This document shows positions 16,264-26,400 of a stretch of DNA of 64,000 nucleotides, piece after piece. Numbering within the stretch: position 1 is the first letter of the stretch; every line of letters starts with the position of its first letter. The notes under the pieces are model-generated. The model was not told the origin of the DNA. It saw nothing but the letters and a program-made list of their open reading frames with translations, and ran no database searches. Made by a program: the position numbers and the translations under genes. This stretch comes from Pseudomonadota bacterium (GTDB lineage: Bacteria; Myxococcota_A; Polyangia; Polyangiales; Polyangiaceae). Where the stretch lies: the NCBI GenBank assembly GCA_023398955.1, contig JAEWRL010000026.1, positions 30,517 through 94,516 on the forward strand, written 5' to 3'.

Positions 16264-17118
16264 ATGCCCGGAATCAGCAGCGATACTCCGTCCCCTTCGA
16301 CTGGTCTCCTCGGAGCCCCGGATGACACACGAGCTGCACAGCTGCGCCGCTTCGAGCGAATGGAACGGCTCGTGGGAACGCGTAGCATGGTGCACCTTGC
16401 TGCCTCGCACGCGATGGTCATTGGGGTCGGTGGCGTGGGCTCCTTCGCGGCCGAGGCTCTCGCGAGGTGCGGCGTCGGCCACCTCACTTTGGTGGATTTC
16501 GACAAGGTGTGTGCGACGAATACGAATCGGCAGCTCCAGGCACTGGCCTCGACAATCGGAAAGCCCAAAGCGGCGACCCTCGCGGAGCGCCTGCTGGCTA
16601 TCAATCCGGAGGCAACCGTTCGCGCTATCGAGGCGTGCTATTCGCATGAGACAGCGGACGAGCTCTTCGCCCAGGAACCGAGCGTCGTCGTGGATGCCAT
16701 AGACAACATCACGGCCAAGTGCCACTTGCTCGCAGAGTGTCGGAGGCGGGGCGTTCCCGTCGTCAGCTCGGCTGGAGCAGGTGGCCGAATGGATCCGACT
16801 GCGATTGCCACGGCGGATCTGGCATTCACCAAGCGGGATCCGATGGCACGCACTATCCGCAAAATACTGCGCCAGAAGTACGGGTTCCCCAGGAGCGGCC
16901 CCTTCGGAATAGAGTCCGTGTACTCCACTGAGTCGGCGAGGGGGAGGGCCATTGAGCACGACGCGCTCGAGCCCGGTGTGGGTCTTTCGGGGCAAAGCGG
17001 TGTTCTCCACGGCGAAAGACGTCGCGTGGTCCATGGCACCGCTGCCTTCGTTACCGGGGCGTTCGGCCTGTGTTGCGCTGGCGTCGCAGTTCGCGAGTTG
17101 TTGACGCCAGCCCCTTAG
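16264..17118 (+). CDS. tcdA: tRNA threonylcarbamoyladenosine dehydratase (TcdA)
   Basis: About 284 residues. It belongs to the ThiF/MoeB/E1-like family: a Rossmann motif 'MVIGVGGVGSFAAEALAR' near residues 51-68, 'LVDFDKVCATNTNRQLQAL', 'VVDAIDNITAKCHLL' and 'AGAGGRMDPTAIATADLA', which together match TcdA/CsdL rather than ThiF. TcdA uses ATP to cyclise t6A to ct6A at tRNA position 37. ATG 16264 gives the usual short lead before the first motif; the frame is open back to 15901 but that part is antisense to the exonuclease gene. It is divergent from the exonuclease gene and followed after 60 nt by a hypothetical gene. Confidence 0.92.
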   Translation: MPGISSDTPSPSTGLLGAPDDTRAAQLRRFERMERLVGTRSMVHLAASHAMVIGVGGVGSFAAEALARCGVGHLTLVDFDKVCATNTNRQLQALASTIGKPKAATLAERLLAINPEATVRAIEACYSHETADELFAQEPSVVVDAIDNITAKCHLLAECRRRGVPVVSSAGAGGRMDPTAIATADLAFTKRDPMARTIRKILRQKYGFPRSGPFGIESVYSTESARGRAIEHDALEPGVGLSGQSGVLHGERRRVVHGTAAFVTGAFGLCCAGVAVRELLTPAP

Positions 17119-17178
17119 TGCGAAAGCCGACGCGGCATGTGCCGTAATGGGAAATGCCCTCGTTGCGTTCTTCCGGCC

Positions 17179-18072
17179 ATGTCCGAGCTCCCCTTCGTAC
17201 CCGATCCTGTCGAAGCCGAAGCGATCTCAAGGTTCGTCGAGCTGACTCGCGATCTCTCGTTTCGAGCGCTCGCCGAGGTGCGGCTCGACGACCTCCCCGA
17301 GAGGGACCGCACCTACGTCTTCAGGCTTGGTGTGCTGCTCGAGGAGGATCGCGACATCGTGGCGCGCCAACGGCTGGTCTGGACGAAGCTGAGGCACCGC
17401 ATTCCTCTCCTGGAGGGAGAAGCCCGGGAGCTCCTGGAAGTCCTGGGTTGCCGCGGGTTCTACGATGTTGCCCTGGACCTCAGCGGGATGACCTTCGCCA
17501 ACCTCGATCTGCGCGGCGCAGTCGTTGGAGGAAGCTACCGCTGCCGGTATGCGACGGTTCGTGGGACCTGCGACGAGACGGGCATTGCCGTGGCAGGCGA
17601 GGTGAGGGTAAACGCCCGTCGTGTGGACGGCGTACTGCGGGGACCCTGGGCCGCACCTGACGACCTTCGAACTCCTTGGCTGGAGGGAGCAGCGAGTGCC
17701 GGCGATCAGCTGAATCTGCCGCGCATCGACGCGGGGAAGAGCGAGGCGCGTCTGACGCCTGCTGCTCGCGCGGCTCTCGCCCCTCCGCGAGTGCCGTCGC
17801 GAGTCAGCGCGGATGAGCTCTCCGCCGATTCGGCCATCTTACAGCTCTCGGATGACGACTTCACGGAGGAGGGAGAGTGCCAGACGACGCGCCCTCGCGC
17901 CCCCGATCGCGTCCGTCACCCCGGGTCCTGGCGTCCTCGGCGTGAGCCACCGTCCTCGAAGCGCAGCGGTTCTGCCATTCCCGGCCGCGCGCCACTCCTG
18001 CAGCTGCATCCCTCAGTGACGGAGCTTGGGGTCGGAGCGGTAGATACCCGGGACATCGACGCCGCCTGGTGA
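17179..18072 (+). CDS. Hypothetical protein
   Basis: About 297 residues, not recognised. The first 130 residues are charged and helical ('ELTRDLSFRALAEVRLDDL', 'LEEDRDIVARQRLVWTKL'). They are followed by a short beta-rich stretch ('MTFANLDLRGAVVGGSYRC') that recalls a pentapeptide or beta-helix edge. The C-terminal 120 residues are Pro/Arg/Ser-rich and probably disordered. ATG 17179 or 17137 could start it; no good ribosome binding site is present. It lies between tcdA and lspA on the same strand. No signal peptide is visible. Confidence 0.6.
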   Translation: MSELPFVPDPVEAEAISRFVELTRDLSFRALAEVRLDDLPERDRTYVFRLGVLLEEDRDIVARQRLVWTKLRHRIPLLEGEARELLEVLGCRGFYDVALDLSGMTFANLDLRGAVVGGSYRCRYATVRGTCDETGIAVAGEVRVNARRVDGVLRGPWAAPDDLRTPWLEGAASAGDQLNLPRIDAGKSEARLTPAARAALAPPRVPSRVSADELSADSAILQLSDDDFTEEGECQTTRPRAPDRVRHPGSWRPRREPPSSKRSGSAIPGRAPLLQLHPSVTELGVGAVDTRDIDAAW

Positions 18073-18130
18073 GGTTTGCGGGCCCCTCCGCGAGAGTAGC
18101 CCAGCCTGGCCTACGTGCTACATCCCACGG

Positions 18131-18799
18131 GTGAACGACATTGAGCAGCATGGCGAAAGCCAGTCAAACCCAGGCGCCAACGCCGATGTCACGCCCACGG
18201 GCGAGGCGCCTCCAGCCCGTCCCATGACGAAGCGCTCGCTGCTATTCCTCCTCGCGCTCGCTGGCCTCGGGTTGGCACTCGATCTCGGCACGAAGATATG
18301 GGCGGTCGCGGCCCTCGCCGATGGTTCTACCATGGTAGTGACTGAGGGGGTCTTGAGCTTCCGCGTGGCCTACAATCCGGGTGGTGCGTTCAGCATGTTC
18401 GCAGGCGCCGACGCGCTGCCGAGGAACCTGTTCTTCGTCGTCGTCAGTATCGTCGCGGTCTACTTCATCGTGCGGCTCTACAGTCGCCTCGCACCCGAGC
18501 AGCACGCCCTGCGCTGGGGGCTGCCGCTGGTCATGGCGGGTGCCCTCGGGAACCTCATTGATCGGCTACTCCGGGGCCATGTGGTCGATTTCATCGAGTA
18601 TCGCAGCGGCTGGGTCGAGTCACTGAATGGCTTCATCAACAGCATCTACTCAGGCTGGACGGTCTCCGACCAATGGCCAACGTTCAACGTTGCCGACATC
18701 TGGATTTGTGTCGGAGTCGTCTTGATGCTGCTCGACGCTTGGCGGCCCCGGCGGCCGCAGGCGCACGGCGCTGATTCGATTGCGCCGACACCTTCCTGA
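18131..18799 (+). CDS. lspA: Lipoprotein signal peptidase (signal peptidase II)
   Basis: 222 residues with four membrane helices. Both catalytic aspartates are in conserved settings: 'GALGNLIDRLLRGHVVDF' (Asp144) and 'FNVADIWICVG' (Asp189). 'VAYNPGGAFSMF' matches the family's first conserved block (usually N-x-G-AFS). It cleaves the signal peptide of diacylated prolipoproteins at the inner membrane; this window alone encodes about ten candidate substrates. Two odd points: an N-terminal extension of about 30 polar residues (ATG 18224 would remove it) and a loop of about 20 extra residues between the two Asp motifs ('YRSGWVESLNGFINSIYSGW') compared with E. coli LspA. It is convergent with the Cys-rich lipoprotein gene. 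Confidence 0.95.
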   Translation: MNDIEQHGESQSNPGANADVTPTGEAPPARPMTKRSLLFLLALAGLGLALDLGTKIWAVAALADGSTMVVTEGVLSFRVAYNPGGAFSMFAGADALPRNLFFVVVSIVAVYFIVRLYSRLAPEQHALRWGLPLVMAGALGNLIDRLLRGHVVDFIEYRSGWVESLNGFINSIYSGWTVSDQWPTFNVADIWICVGVVLMLLDAWRPRRPQAHGADSIAPTPS

Positions 18800-18890
18800 T
18801 TCCCAAGGCGGCGGAGCCGGAACCAAAGAGCCGGGCTTGGGCTCGACCTGAGCGGGTACCAACTTGCGGGGGGGTGCACTAACAGACTGA

Positions 18891-20099
18891 TCAGTAGACC
18901 TGATAGCAGCAGCCCTGCAGGCAGAATCCACCGCTGTAACAGGGCCAGTCGACGCTACAGGAAACCATGTCACCGTCGCAGACATTCGGTGGCGGCGTCG
19001 CACCGCTTCCGCCGGAAGAAGCGCCGCCCGCGCTGCTGCCGCCCGCGCTGCTGCCGCCCGCGCTGCTGCCGCCAGATGAGGTGCCCGCGGTACCCCCGGC
19101 CGTGCCCGCGGTGCCGCCCGCGCCGCTCGCTCCTCCAGATCCCGTTTCGAAGCAGCTCGCTGGAAGAGCTTCCACGGTCTTGCCGGCGCAGAGTTCGCAC
19201 TCGCCGCACTCGTTGACACACTCCGTCGTCTGCACGCACGTGGCGCACGCGTCGAGGTTTTCGTAGTCGCAGGTGCCTCCGATCCGGACCGTACGGGCTT
19301 GCCCTTCCGCGTCGGTGATCTCACAGCAGCCGAAGCAGTCACACCCCGGCGGGGTGCGCGCCGAGCAGAAGCTGATACACGATTCCGCGAGGGTGCACGC
19401 ACTGTCGGACATCGGCAGATCACCCGTCATGCAATCCGTACTGTAGCGGCAACCGTCGTCACCCGCGCCAGAGTTGCCATCGAAGAAGCAGTCCTGCCAC
19501 TTCTCGTCGCTGTTGTCGCCGGGAATGCCCGTCGCGTACGAGCCTTCGTCGTTGTCGTAGGCGCCCGTGCACTCGGGATCGAAGCCGTCCGCGACGCCAT
19601 CCCCGTCGTTATCGAGGCCGTCGTTGCAGAGACACACAGCGGTGCCGCAGTAAACCTGGCCATCGATGACGACCGGTGCGTTCGCGACGCCTGCGTAGTT
19701 GAGCCCGCCGCCGAGGGCCGGCGCACCCCCTGCACTCAAGGTGCTGCCAGCCGCACCTGCTTGGGTTCCCGGGGCTCCCGCTTGGCTGCTGCTACCGCCG
19801 ACGCCGACGCCGACCCCTGCTCCGCCCCCCTCAGCCTCGCCGCTGCCTCCTGCGCTTCCTTGCGTCCCGCCGCTACCCGGTTCGCCACCACGAGCGGCAC
19901 CGCCAGAGCCGCCTCTCGCGCTGCCCCCCGTCGCGGCTCCTGCATCACCATTCGGTGCTCCGCCCTGTGCCCCGTCTCCTCCCGTCGCGGCTCCACTTCC
20001 CTTCGAGGAGCCCCCGTCGCTCGAGCAGCCAGCAGCCACTGCCAGTGCAAGGATGGCGTTGAGGATGGGAGCGTGGGACGAGGGACGGAGATGGAACAT
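18891..20099 (-). CDS. Cys-rich lipoprotein with Gly-rich tethers
   Basis: About 402 residues. AAGGAG lies 7 nt before ATG 20099, and the first 25 residues form a signal peptide ending in a lipobox-like 'AVAAGCSSDGG'. A Gly/Ala/Ser-rich tether of about 100 residues precedes a Cys-rich globular region with about 24 cysteines. This region holds a calcium-loop-like 'DNDGDGVADGFDPECTG' similar to MopE-type metal-binding segments, then 'CDCFGCCEITDAEGQ' and 'CATCVQTTECVNECGECELC'. A second tether (GGSSA repeats) leads to a C-terminal Cys knot ('CYSGGFCLQGCCYQVY'). The longest frame (to 20207) has no ribosome binding site. Function is unknown; a disulfide-stabilised surface protein is likely. Confidence 0.75.
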   Translation of the reverse strand: MFHLRPSSHAPILNAILALAVAAGCSSDGGSSKGSGAATGGDGAQGGAPNGDAGAATGGSARGGSGGAARGGEPGSGGTQGSAGGSGEAEGGGAGVGVGVGGSSSQAGAPGTQAGAAGSTLSAGGAPALGGGLNYAGVANAPVVIDGQVYCGTAVCLCNDGLDNDGDGVADGFDPECTGAYDNDEGSYATGIPGDNSDEKWQDCFFDGNSGAGDDGCRYSTDCMTGDLPMSDSACTLAESCISFCSARTPPGCDCFGCCEITDAEGQARTVRIGGTCDYENLDACATCVQTTECVNECGECELCAGKTVEALPASCFETGSGGASGAGGTAGTAGGTAGTSSGGSSAGGSSAGGSSAGGASSGGSGATPPPNVCDGDMVSCSVDWPCYSGGFCLQGCCYQVY

Positions 20100-20205
20100 C
20101 AAGAACTCCTTCGAAAGCGAGGTGCCAGACGGATGAGGGGGGCAGTCCCTTGGTGGTTCATTCTTCGGCAGGTGAGCAGGATCCAGCGATCTCATGGCTG
20201 TTCGC

Positions 20206-20252
20206 AATCAGCCGTCAGCAATCCGGGCACCGGACTCAGAGCTGATGGCTGA
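20206..20252. repeat. Degenerate copies of the AATCAGC-type heptamer
   Basis: Intergenic DNA upstream of the Cys-rich lipoprotein gene contains 'aatcagccgtcagcaatc' and, after a gap of about 20 nt, 'gctgatggctgac'. These match the complement and forward sense of the heptamer array at 4694-4735 with substitutions, and the two halves can pair with each other. Confidence 0.55.
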
Positions 20253-20458
20253 CACCTGGTCGCAGACGGCCTCGTTGGTTCCCGCTACGCGAGGTTAGGG
20301 ACTATCGAGGTACAACGGACGTCACGAAGCCGAGTTGCGTCTCCTGATCTCGATTGGGAGGGAGACGTACCGCGAGGTGGTTGCCAGCGAGGGTTCTCCT
20401 GTCGTTCGCGTCGGTGTGCCCCGCGGCCGCACGCGAGCGCCCGGCAGGGGGTTGGACT

Positions 20459-23400
20459 TCAAGTCACCGTTCGGATGGTGCAGTTGGACGTGCATGTGCC
20501 CGCGCTGCTCGGTGCGCCGGGGTCGCACTCCTCGCCGGGGTCCACCTTGCCGTCGCCACAGTATGCCTCAGTGCGGCAGTCTTTGCTGCAGCCGTCTCCA
20601 CTGGTTCGGTTGCCGTCGTCGCACTGTTCTGGCGATTCGCGCGTGCCGTCCCCGCAAACGGGTTCCACGGTGCAGATCGATGAGCAACCATCGCCCGAGG
20701 CGTTGTTGCCGTCATCGCACTGTTCGGTCGGTGTACCGCTGCCGTCCACGTCGACCGCGCCATTCCCGCAGTATTCCCAGCGGCAGAGGCTGCTGCAGCC
20801 GTCACCCGACGCTGTGTTGCCGTCGTCGCACTGCTCGGTCGACTCCTTCTTGCCATTGCCGCAGATCGTCTCGAGCTCGCACGTCGCGCTACAGCCGTCG
20901 CCGGACGTAGCGTTCCCGTCGTCGCATTCCTCGCCCGTATCGAAGACCCCGTCCCCGCAGGCGGCGAGGGTGCAATCGCTGCGGCAACCGGCCGGCGCAC
21001 TGGTGGCGGCTGGATCGCATGCCTCACCGGCTTCCACCGTTCCATTGCCGCACCCTTCGAAGAGGCAGGTGGCGCTGCAGCCGTCGCCGGAGGAGGTGTT
21101 TCCGTCGTCACATTGCTCACCGGCATCCACTTTTCCGTTCCCGCAGACAGCCTCCGCGAGACAGAAGCTGCTGCAGCCATCGCCGCTGATTCGGTTGCCG
21201 TCGTCGCACTGCTCGCCGCGCGTAGAGTCGGTGATTTGGTCCCCGCAGCGCGGGATGGTGCAGTTGTTTCGACAGCCATCGGTGTCTACCTGGTTTCCGT
21301 CGTCACATTGTTCTCCCAGCTCAACGAAGCCATTCGGGCAGCCCTCGGTGGCGCAAGTGTGGCTGCAGCCATCACCGCTCACAAGGTTGCCGTCGTCGCA
21401 GGATTCCCCCGGGTCCACGTTTCCGTCGCCGCATAGCCCCTCTGTCGTACAGGAGGCGCTGCAGCCATCACCGCTCACAAGGTTGCCGTCGTCGCAGCCC
21501 TCGTTCGGGTCCAGGATGCCATCGCCGCAAGTCGCGAGGGAACAGTCGTCTCGACAGCCGCTGGGGGCGCCAGGCGCCGCAGGATCGCAGGCCTCGCCGA
21601 CATTCACGATGCCGTTGCCACACCCCTCCAGCGTGCACGCGGCGCTGCAGCCGTCACTGTCCGCAGTGTTCCCATCGTCGCAGGCCTCGCCCACCTCGAG
21701 GACACCATTCCCACATTGTTCGACCAAGCAGTTCCAGGTGCAGCCATCGCCGGACGTGTTGTTGTCGTCGTCACACTGCTCGCCACCGCTGACCACACCA
21801 TCGCCGCAGTAGGGCCGCGTGCAGTCGTTCTTACAGGCATCGCTGTTCGTGAGGTTGCCGTCGTCGCATTCCTCCGCGCCCTCGACCGTGCCATTGCCGC
21901 AGGCGGCTGTCGTCAGGCAGAACCGGTCGCAGCCGTCCCCATCGAGTAGGTTGCCGTCATCGCACTCTTCCTCTGGATCCAGGGTGCCGTTGCCGCAAAC
22001 TTCCAGCTGACAGCTGCTGCTGCAGCCGTCGCCTGGGCTCGTGTTGCCGTCATCACACCCCTCGGTCCCGTCGATTCGGCCGTTGCCGCAGCCCTCGAGC
22101 TGGCAGTTCCACGAGCAGCCGTCGCCAGAGACGGCATTGCCGTCATCGCAGCCTTCCGTGGGGTCGGTGACGCCATTCCCGCAGTACGGGAGGATGCAAT
22201 CGTTGCAGCCATCCCCATTGATGGCATTGCCGTCGTCGCACTGTTCACCACTCTCGAGCGTTCCATTGCCGCAGTTGGACGCGGCCAAGCAGCTGTTGCT
22301 GCAGCCGTCCGTGTCGACCGAGTTGCCGTCGTCGCATTCCTCGCCAGCCTCGAGGACGCCGTTGCCGCAGCCCGCGAGGGTGCAGTTGGCGTAGCAGCCA
22401 TCGCCGTCCAGAGTGTTTCCGTCGTCGCATTCCTCGCCGATCTCGAGCCGTCCGTTGCCGCAAGCTTCAGTCTGGCAGTTCCATGAGCAGCCGTCTCCAG
22501 AGCTGACGTTTCCATCGTCGCACTCTTCCGTGCCCTCGGGGATGCCGTTGCCGCAGTAGGGGAGCATGCAGCCGTTGCAGCCGTCTCCATCGATCCAGTT
22601 TCCGTCATCGCACTGTTCGGTCCCCTCCTGGACGGTGTCGCCGCAGACGGGCTCTGCCCTGCACGTCGCCGAGCAGCCGTCTCCGGCCGCGGTGTTTCCG
22701 TCGTCGCAATCCTCGTTGGCATCCAGCGTGCCGTCTCCGCATTCCTCTGACTGGCAGTCGGCGCGACAGCCGTCTCCAGGGACCACGTTTCCGTCATCAC
22801 ACTGCTCTCCAGCGTCCAGGGTTCCGTTGCCGCAGCCCTCCACTTGGCAATCCCAGGAACAGCCATCTCCAGACACAGTGCCAGCGTCATCGCACGCTTC
22901 GTCCCCTTCGATGAGACCATTGCCGCAAATCGCCAGGATCGAGCAGGTGCTGCTGCAATTGCTGACGCCGTCGGGGTCGGCCGGGTCGCACTCTTCTCCT
23001 TCGTCGATCTCGCCGTTGCCGCACGCGCAGCTCACCGTCACGCTCACGAGCGCCGTATCAGTTTCGTCGCCGCCTAGGGCGACGGTGTACGTGAACGTAT
23101 CGAGGATGTTACACGTGCCGTCAGCTGGCGGCTCGTACACCACGCAGGGCACGGGCCCATCGCACGCCAAGCTATCGCTCGAAATGGTCGCCGTGCCGCC
23201 ATAGACGGTATCACTGACGCCGGTGACGTCGAACGTCGCGTCACGGCAGGTTGCCTGGCTCCTCGTGTCGTTGTCCAGAACGTCGATCGCGACGGGGAGA
23301 CCCAGGCTGGTGCTGGAGAAATCGTCGCGCGCCTTGCCGGGAGCCGCACAGTAGGGGACTAGCGCGTCGGTTTGACAGGTCGCTCCCGAGATGCAGTCGG

Positions 23401-26400
23401 AGTCGTCGTCACACACCTGCGCGAAGAGATAGCAGGCTTCGCTGTTCGTTTCGACGCACACGATGAAGCCCGAGCCGTCGGTCGTGGCCTCCATGCCGTC
23501 CCCGACGTTGTCCAAGGGCAGATTGGGAATGCCATAGGCGGAGGCCAGGGTGGGCCCCGTCGCTGTGTCCACGAGCGACACGCCGTAGATGTCCGTCGAG
23601 ACGAACAGCGTGCCCGGTATACCCGACTCACCGAAGGCGGTATCGCTGGAAGTGATGTCGTAGGCGCGGAGGTCGCTGCGCCCATCGCTCAGGGAGCCGG
23701 ATGCCACGTCGTTGATGATGGCGACCGCGTTGAATCCGGCAAGCCGCACGACGCCGTTCAGCTTCTCGCTGCCCGCCATCGTCCAGGTGCCGGTGATGGT
23801 CGCCAGATTGAAGCCGATGCCGGAGTCTGGAGTGACTCGATCGAACGCGCGAATGCCGACGAAGCCGCCGCCCGTCTGGTTGACGGCCACATAGAGCCTG
23901 CCGTCGTCACCGATGGCGATGCCTTGAGCGCTTGCAATGTTCCCTGCGACTGCTGCCGTGGCAAGGACGTTCTGCAGCTCGCCGACCATGGGAAGGCTGC
24001 CCACCCGAATGAGGTTGCTGGCGTCGAGGAAGTACCATGTTTCGCTGACGGGATCGTAGGTGGCACCGGTCAGGGAGCCATAGGTGGTGGGGTACTGACG
24101 AATGCCGTCGAGCGGCCAGCTGGCAGCGCTGTACCCCAGGCACGCGCTGTTCGGCAGGCAGATCTCGCCGTCCTGGTTCACGGGATGGTTCAGCAGTGTT
24201 CCATCGAGGCAGAGCTCCAGGATGTTCTGGGACGTCTGGCTCTTGTATCCCACGAAGGAGCGCATCGCCGGATCGTAGTGGATCCCGACTGGGTCGATGC
24301 TCGACACGCTGAAGGGACGGACCATCACCCATTGGAACAGCGGGGCACACTGGCTCTGCGCGCCGGGCTCGCCCGAACACTCATAGAACGATTCGACGGT
24401 ACAGGTGGCGCTGCAGCCGTCGCCAGCGATGCCTATGCTCCTGCATGTATCTCCACTGGGGCAGTCCGCCTCCACGCTACAGCGTGTCGTCGCTGCGGCC
24501 GTGCAGTAGCTGCCGTCGTCACAAGCCTCGGTGTTCGTTCGAACGCCGTCTCCGCAGATTTGGCCTGGCTGGCTGCAGGTGTAGTCGGGGGCGTCGCCAG
24601 CGCATGCCCAACCGCTCTCCCAATTGCAGGTCGAGCTGCAGCCATCGCCCGATCGCGGCAAGCAGAGTTCGTCGCCGCCCGTGCCTACACAGTCCGCAGC
24701 GTCGATGCATGAGTCCCCGTTGGGGCAGTGGAGACCGTCGTCACACTGCTCCACGGTGCCGCTCGTGCCATTTCTTCCAACAGTGCCATCACCACAGGTC
24801 GTTTCCAGGTAACAGAGCTCATCACAGCCATCCCCCGCTATGAGGTTACCGTCGTCGCACTGCTCGTCGTCGCTTTGGATGCTGTCACCGCAGACGCTGG
24901 GCTGGCAGGTGCCGCCACCGCTCGGGCAAACGAAGCCGGATTCTATCTTGCAGCGAACGCTGCAGCCATCGGCGCCCGACGAGTTGCCGTCGTCACATTC
25001 TTCGCTGCCGGCTACGTAGCCGTCCCCACAGCGAATCGCACTGCAGACGGTCCCTTCGCAGGTCCAGCCTGGCTCGAGGCGGCACTTGGTACCGCAGCCG
25101 TCTCCAGCCGTCGCGTTGCCATCATCGCACTGCTCGATACCCTCGATGCTGCCATTGCCGCAGAGGTTGCAAGGCAAACCGGCAATCGGACAGCTCCAGC
25201 CGAGCTCCAGGGTGCAAGACGTGTCGCAGCCGTCGAGGTCGCGCGGTTCGCAGAGCTCGCTCCCAATTCCCGCGCATTCGGCATTCGAGCTGCAGGACGC
25301 GCCGTCTTCACAGCGCTTTCCATCATCGCACGTTTCGTGGGCCTCCACGACGGCATTGCCGCAGCGCTCGCACGGTAGTCCCGGCGTGGCGCAGTTGTAG
25401 AACCCAGGTTCCTGCTCACAGGTTGCGCCGCATCCATCGCCGTCGGAGGAGTTGCCGTCGTCGCAGGCTTCTCCGTCATCGAGCATGCCGTTGCCGCAGC
25501 GCGTGCAGCTGCTGGCCGTCCCGACGCTAGTGCAGATCCACCCGGGCTCCACTTGCTTGCAGTTCGAGCTGCATCCGTCCCCGCTTGAGCGATTTCCATC
25601 GTCGCAGGTCTCGAAGGGGTCGACCTGGCCGTCGCCGCAGAGCTCGCAGGGCTCGTTGGCGCGAGGGCAGCTCCAGCCGTTCGTCGCGTCCACGGTCGCA
25701 CAGGTCGCGATGCAGCCGATATCGTCACGAGATGCTCCTTCGTCGCACGCCTCCCCGGGCTCGATGACGCCATCGCCGCAGTGATAGCAGGGGCCGCCGC
25801 CCGCCTTGCAATCCCACCCCGAGTCCTTGACGCAGCTCGTGCAGCCATCCCCGTCGACGGTGTTGCCGTCATCGCAGCTCTCCAGCGCGCCCACGATCCT
25901 GTTTCCGCAGCGATCGCACGTCGAGGTGTCTGGTCCGATGACAGGCGCGCACGTCCAGCCGCTGTCCACCACGCAGGAGCTGCAGCCGTCTCCGTCGATG
26001 TTATTGCCGTCGTCGCATTCCTCGCCTGCTGCGACCTCGAGCACGCCATCGCCGCACTGCATGCACGCGGTGCCCTCGGGGCATAACCAGCCATCCTCGA
26101 TGCGCCTACAATTGGCGCTGCAGCCGTCTCCGCTGAGGTTGTTGCCGTCGTCGCATGTCTCGTGGGTGTCTACGGTTCCGTCGCCACACTGTTCACAGGC
26201 CTGCCCGGGGACGGGACAAGTCCAGCCATTGACGGTGTCGACCGCCGAGCAGCCGTTGACGCACCCCGTGCCATCCGCGAAGCTTCCCTCGTCGCACGCT
26301 TCACCGGGCTCGATGAGGCCGTCGCCGCAATGATAGCAAGGCCCTCCCTGGGGAGCACAGCTCCAGTTCGGATCGATGGCGCAAGCAGTGCATCCATCGC

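Noticed and set aside
18828..18844. Short hairpin GAGCC/GGCTC between the convergent lspA and Cys-rich lipoprotein genes
   Set aside because: Only five base pairs, with no T-tract on either side; too weak to call a terminator.
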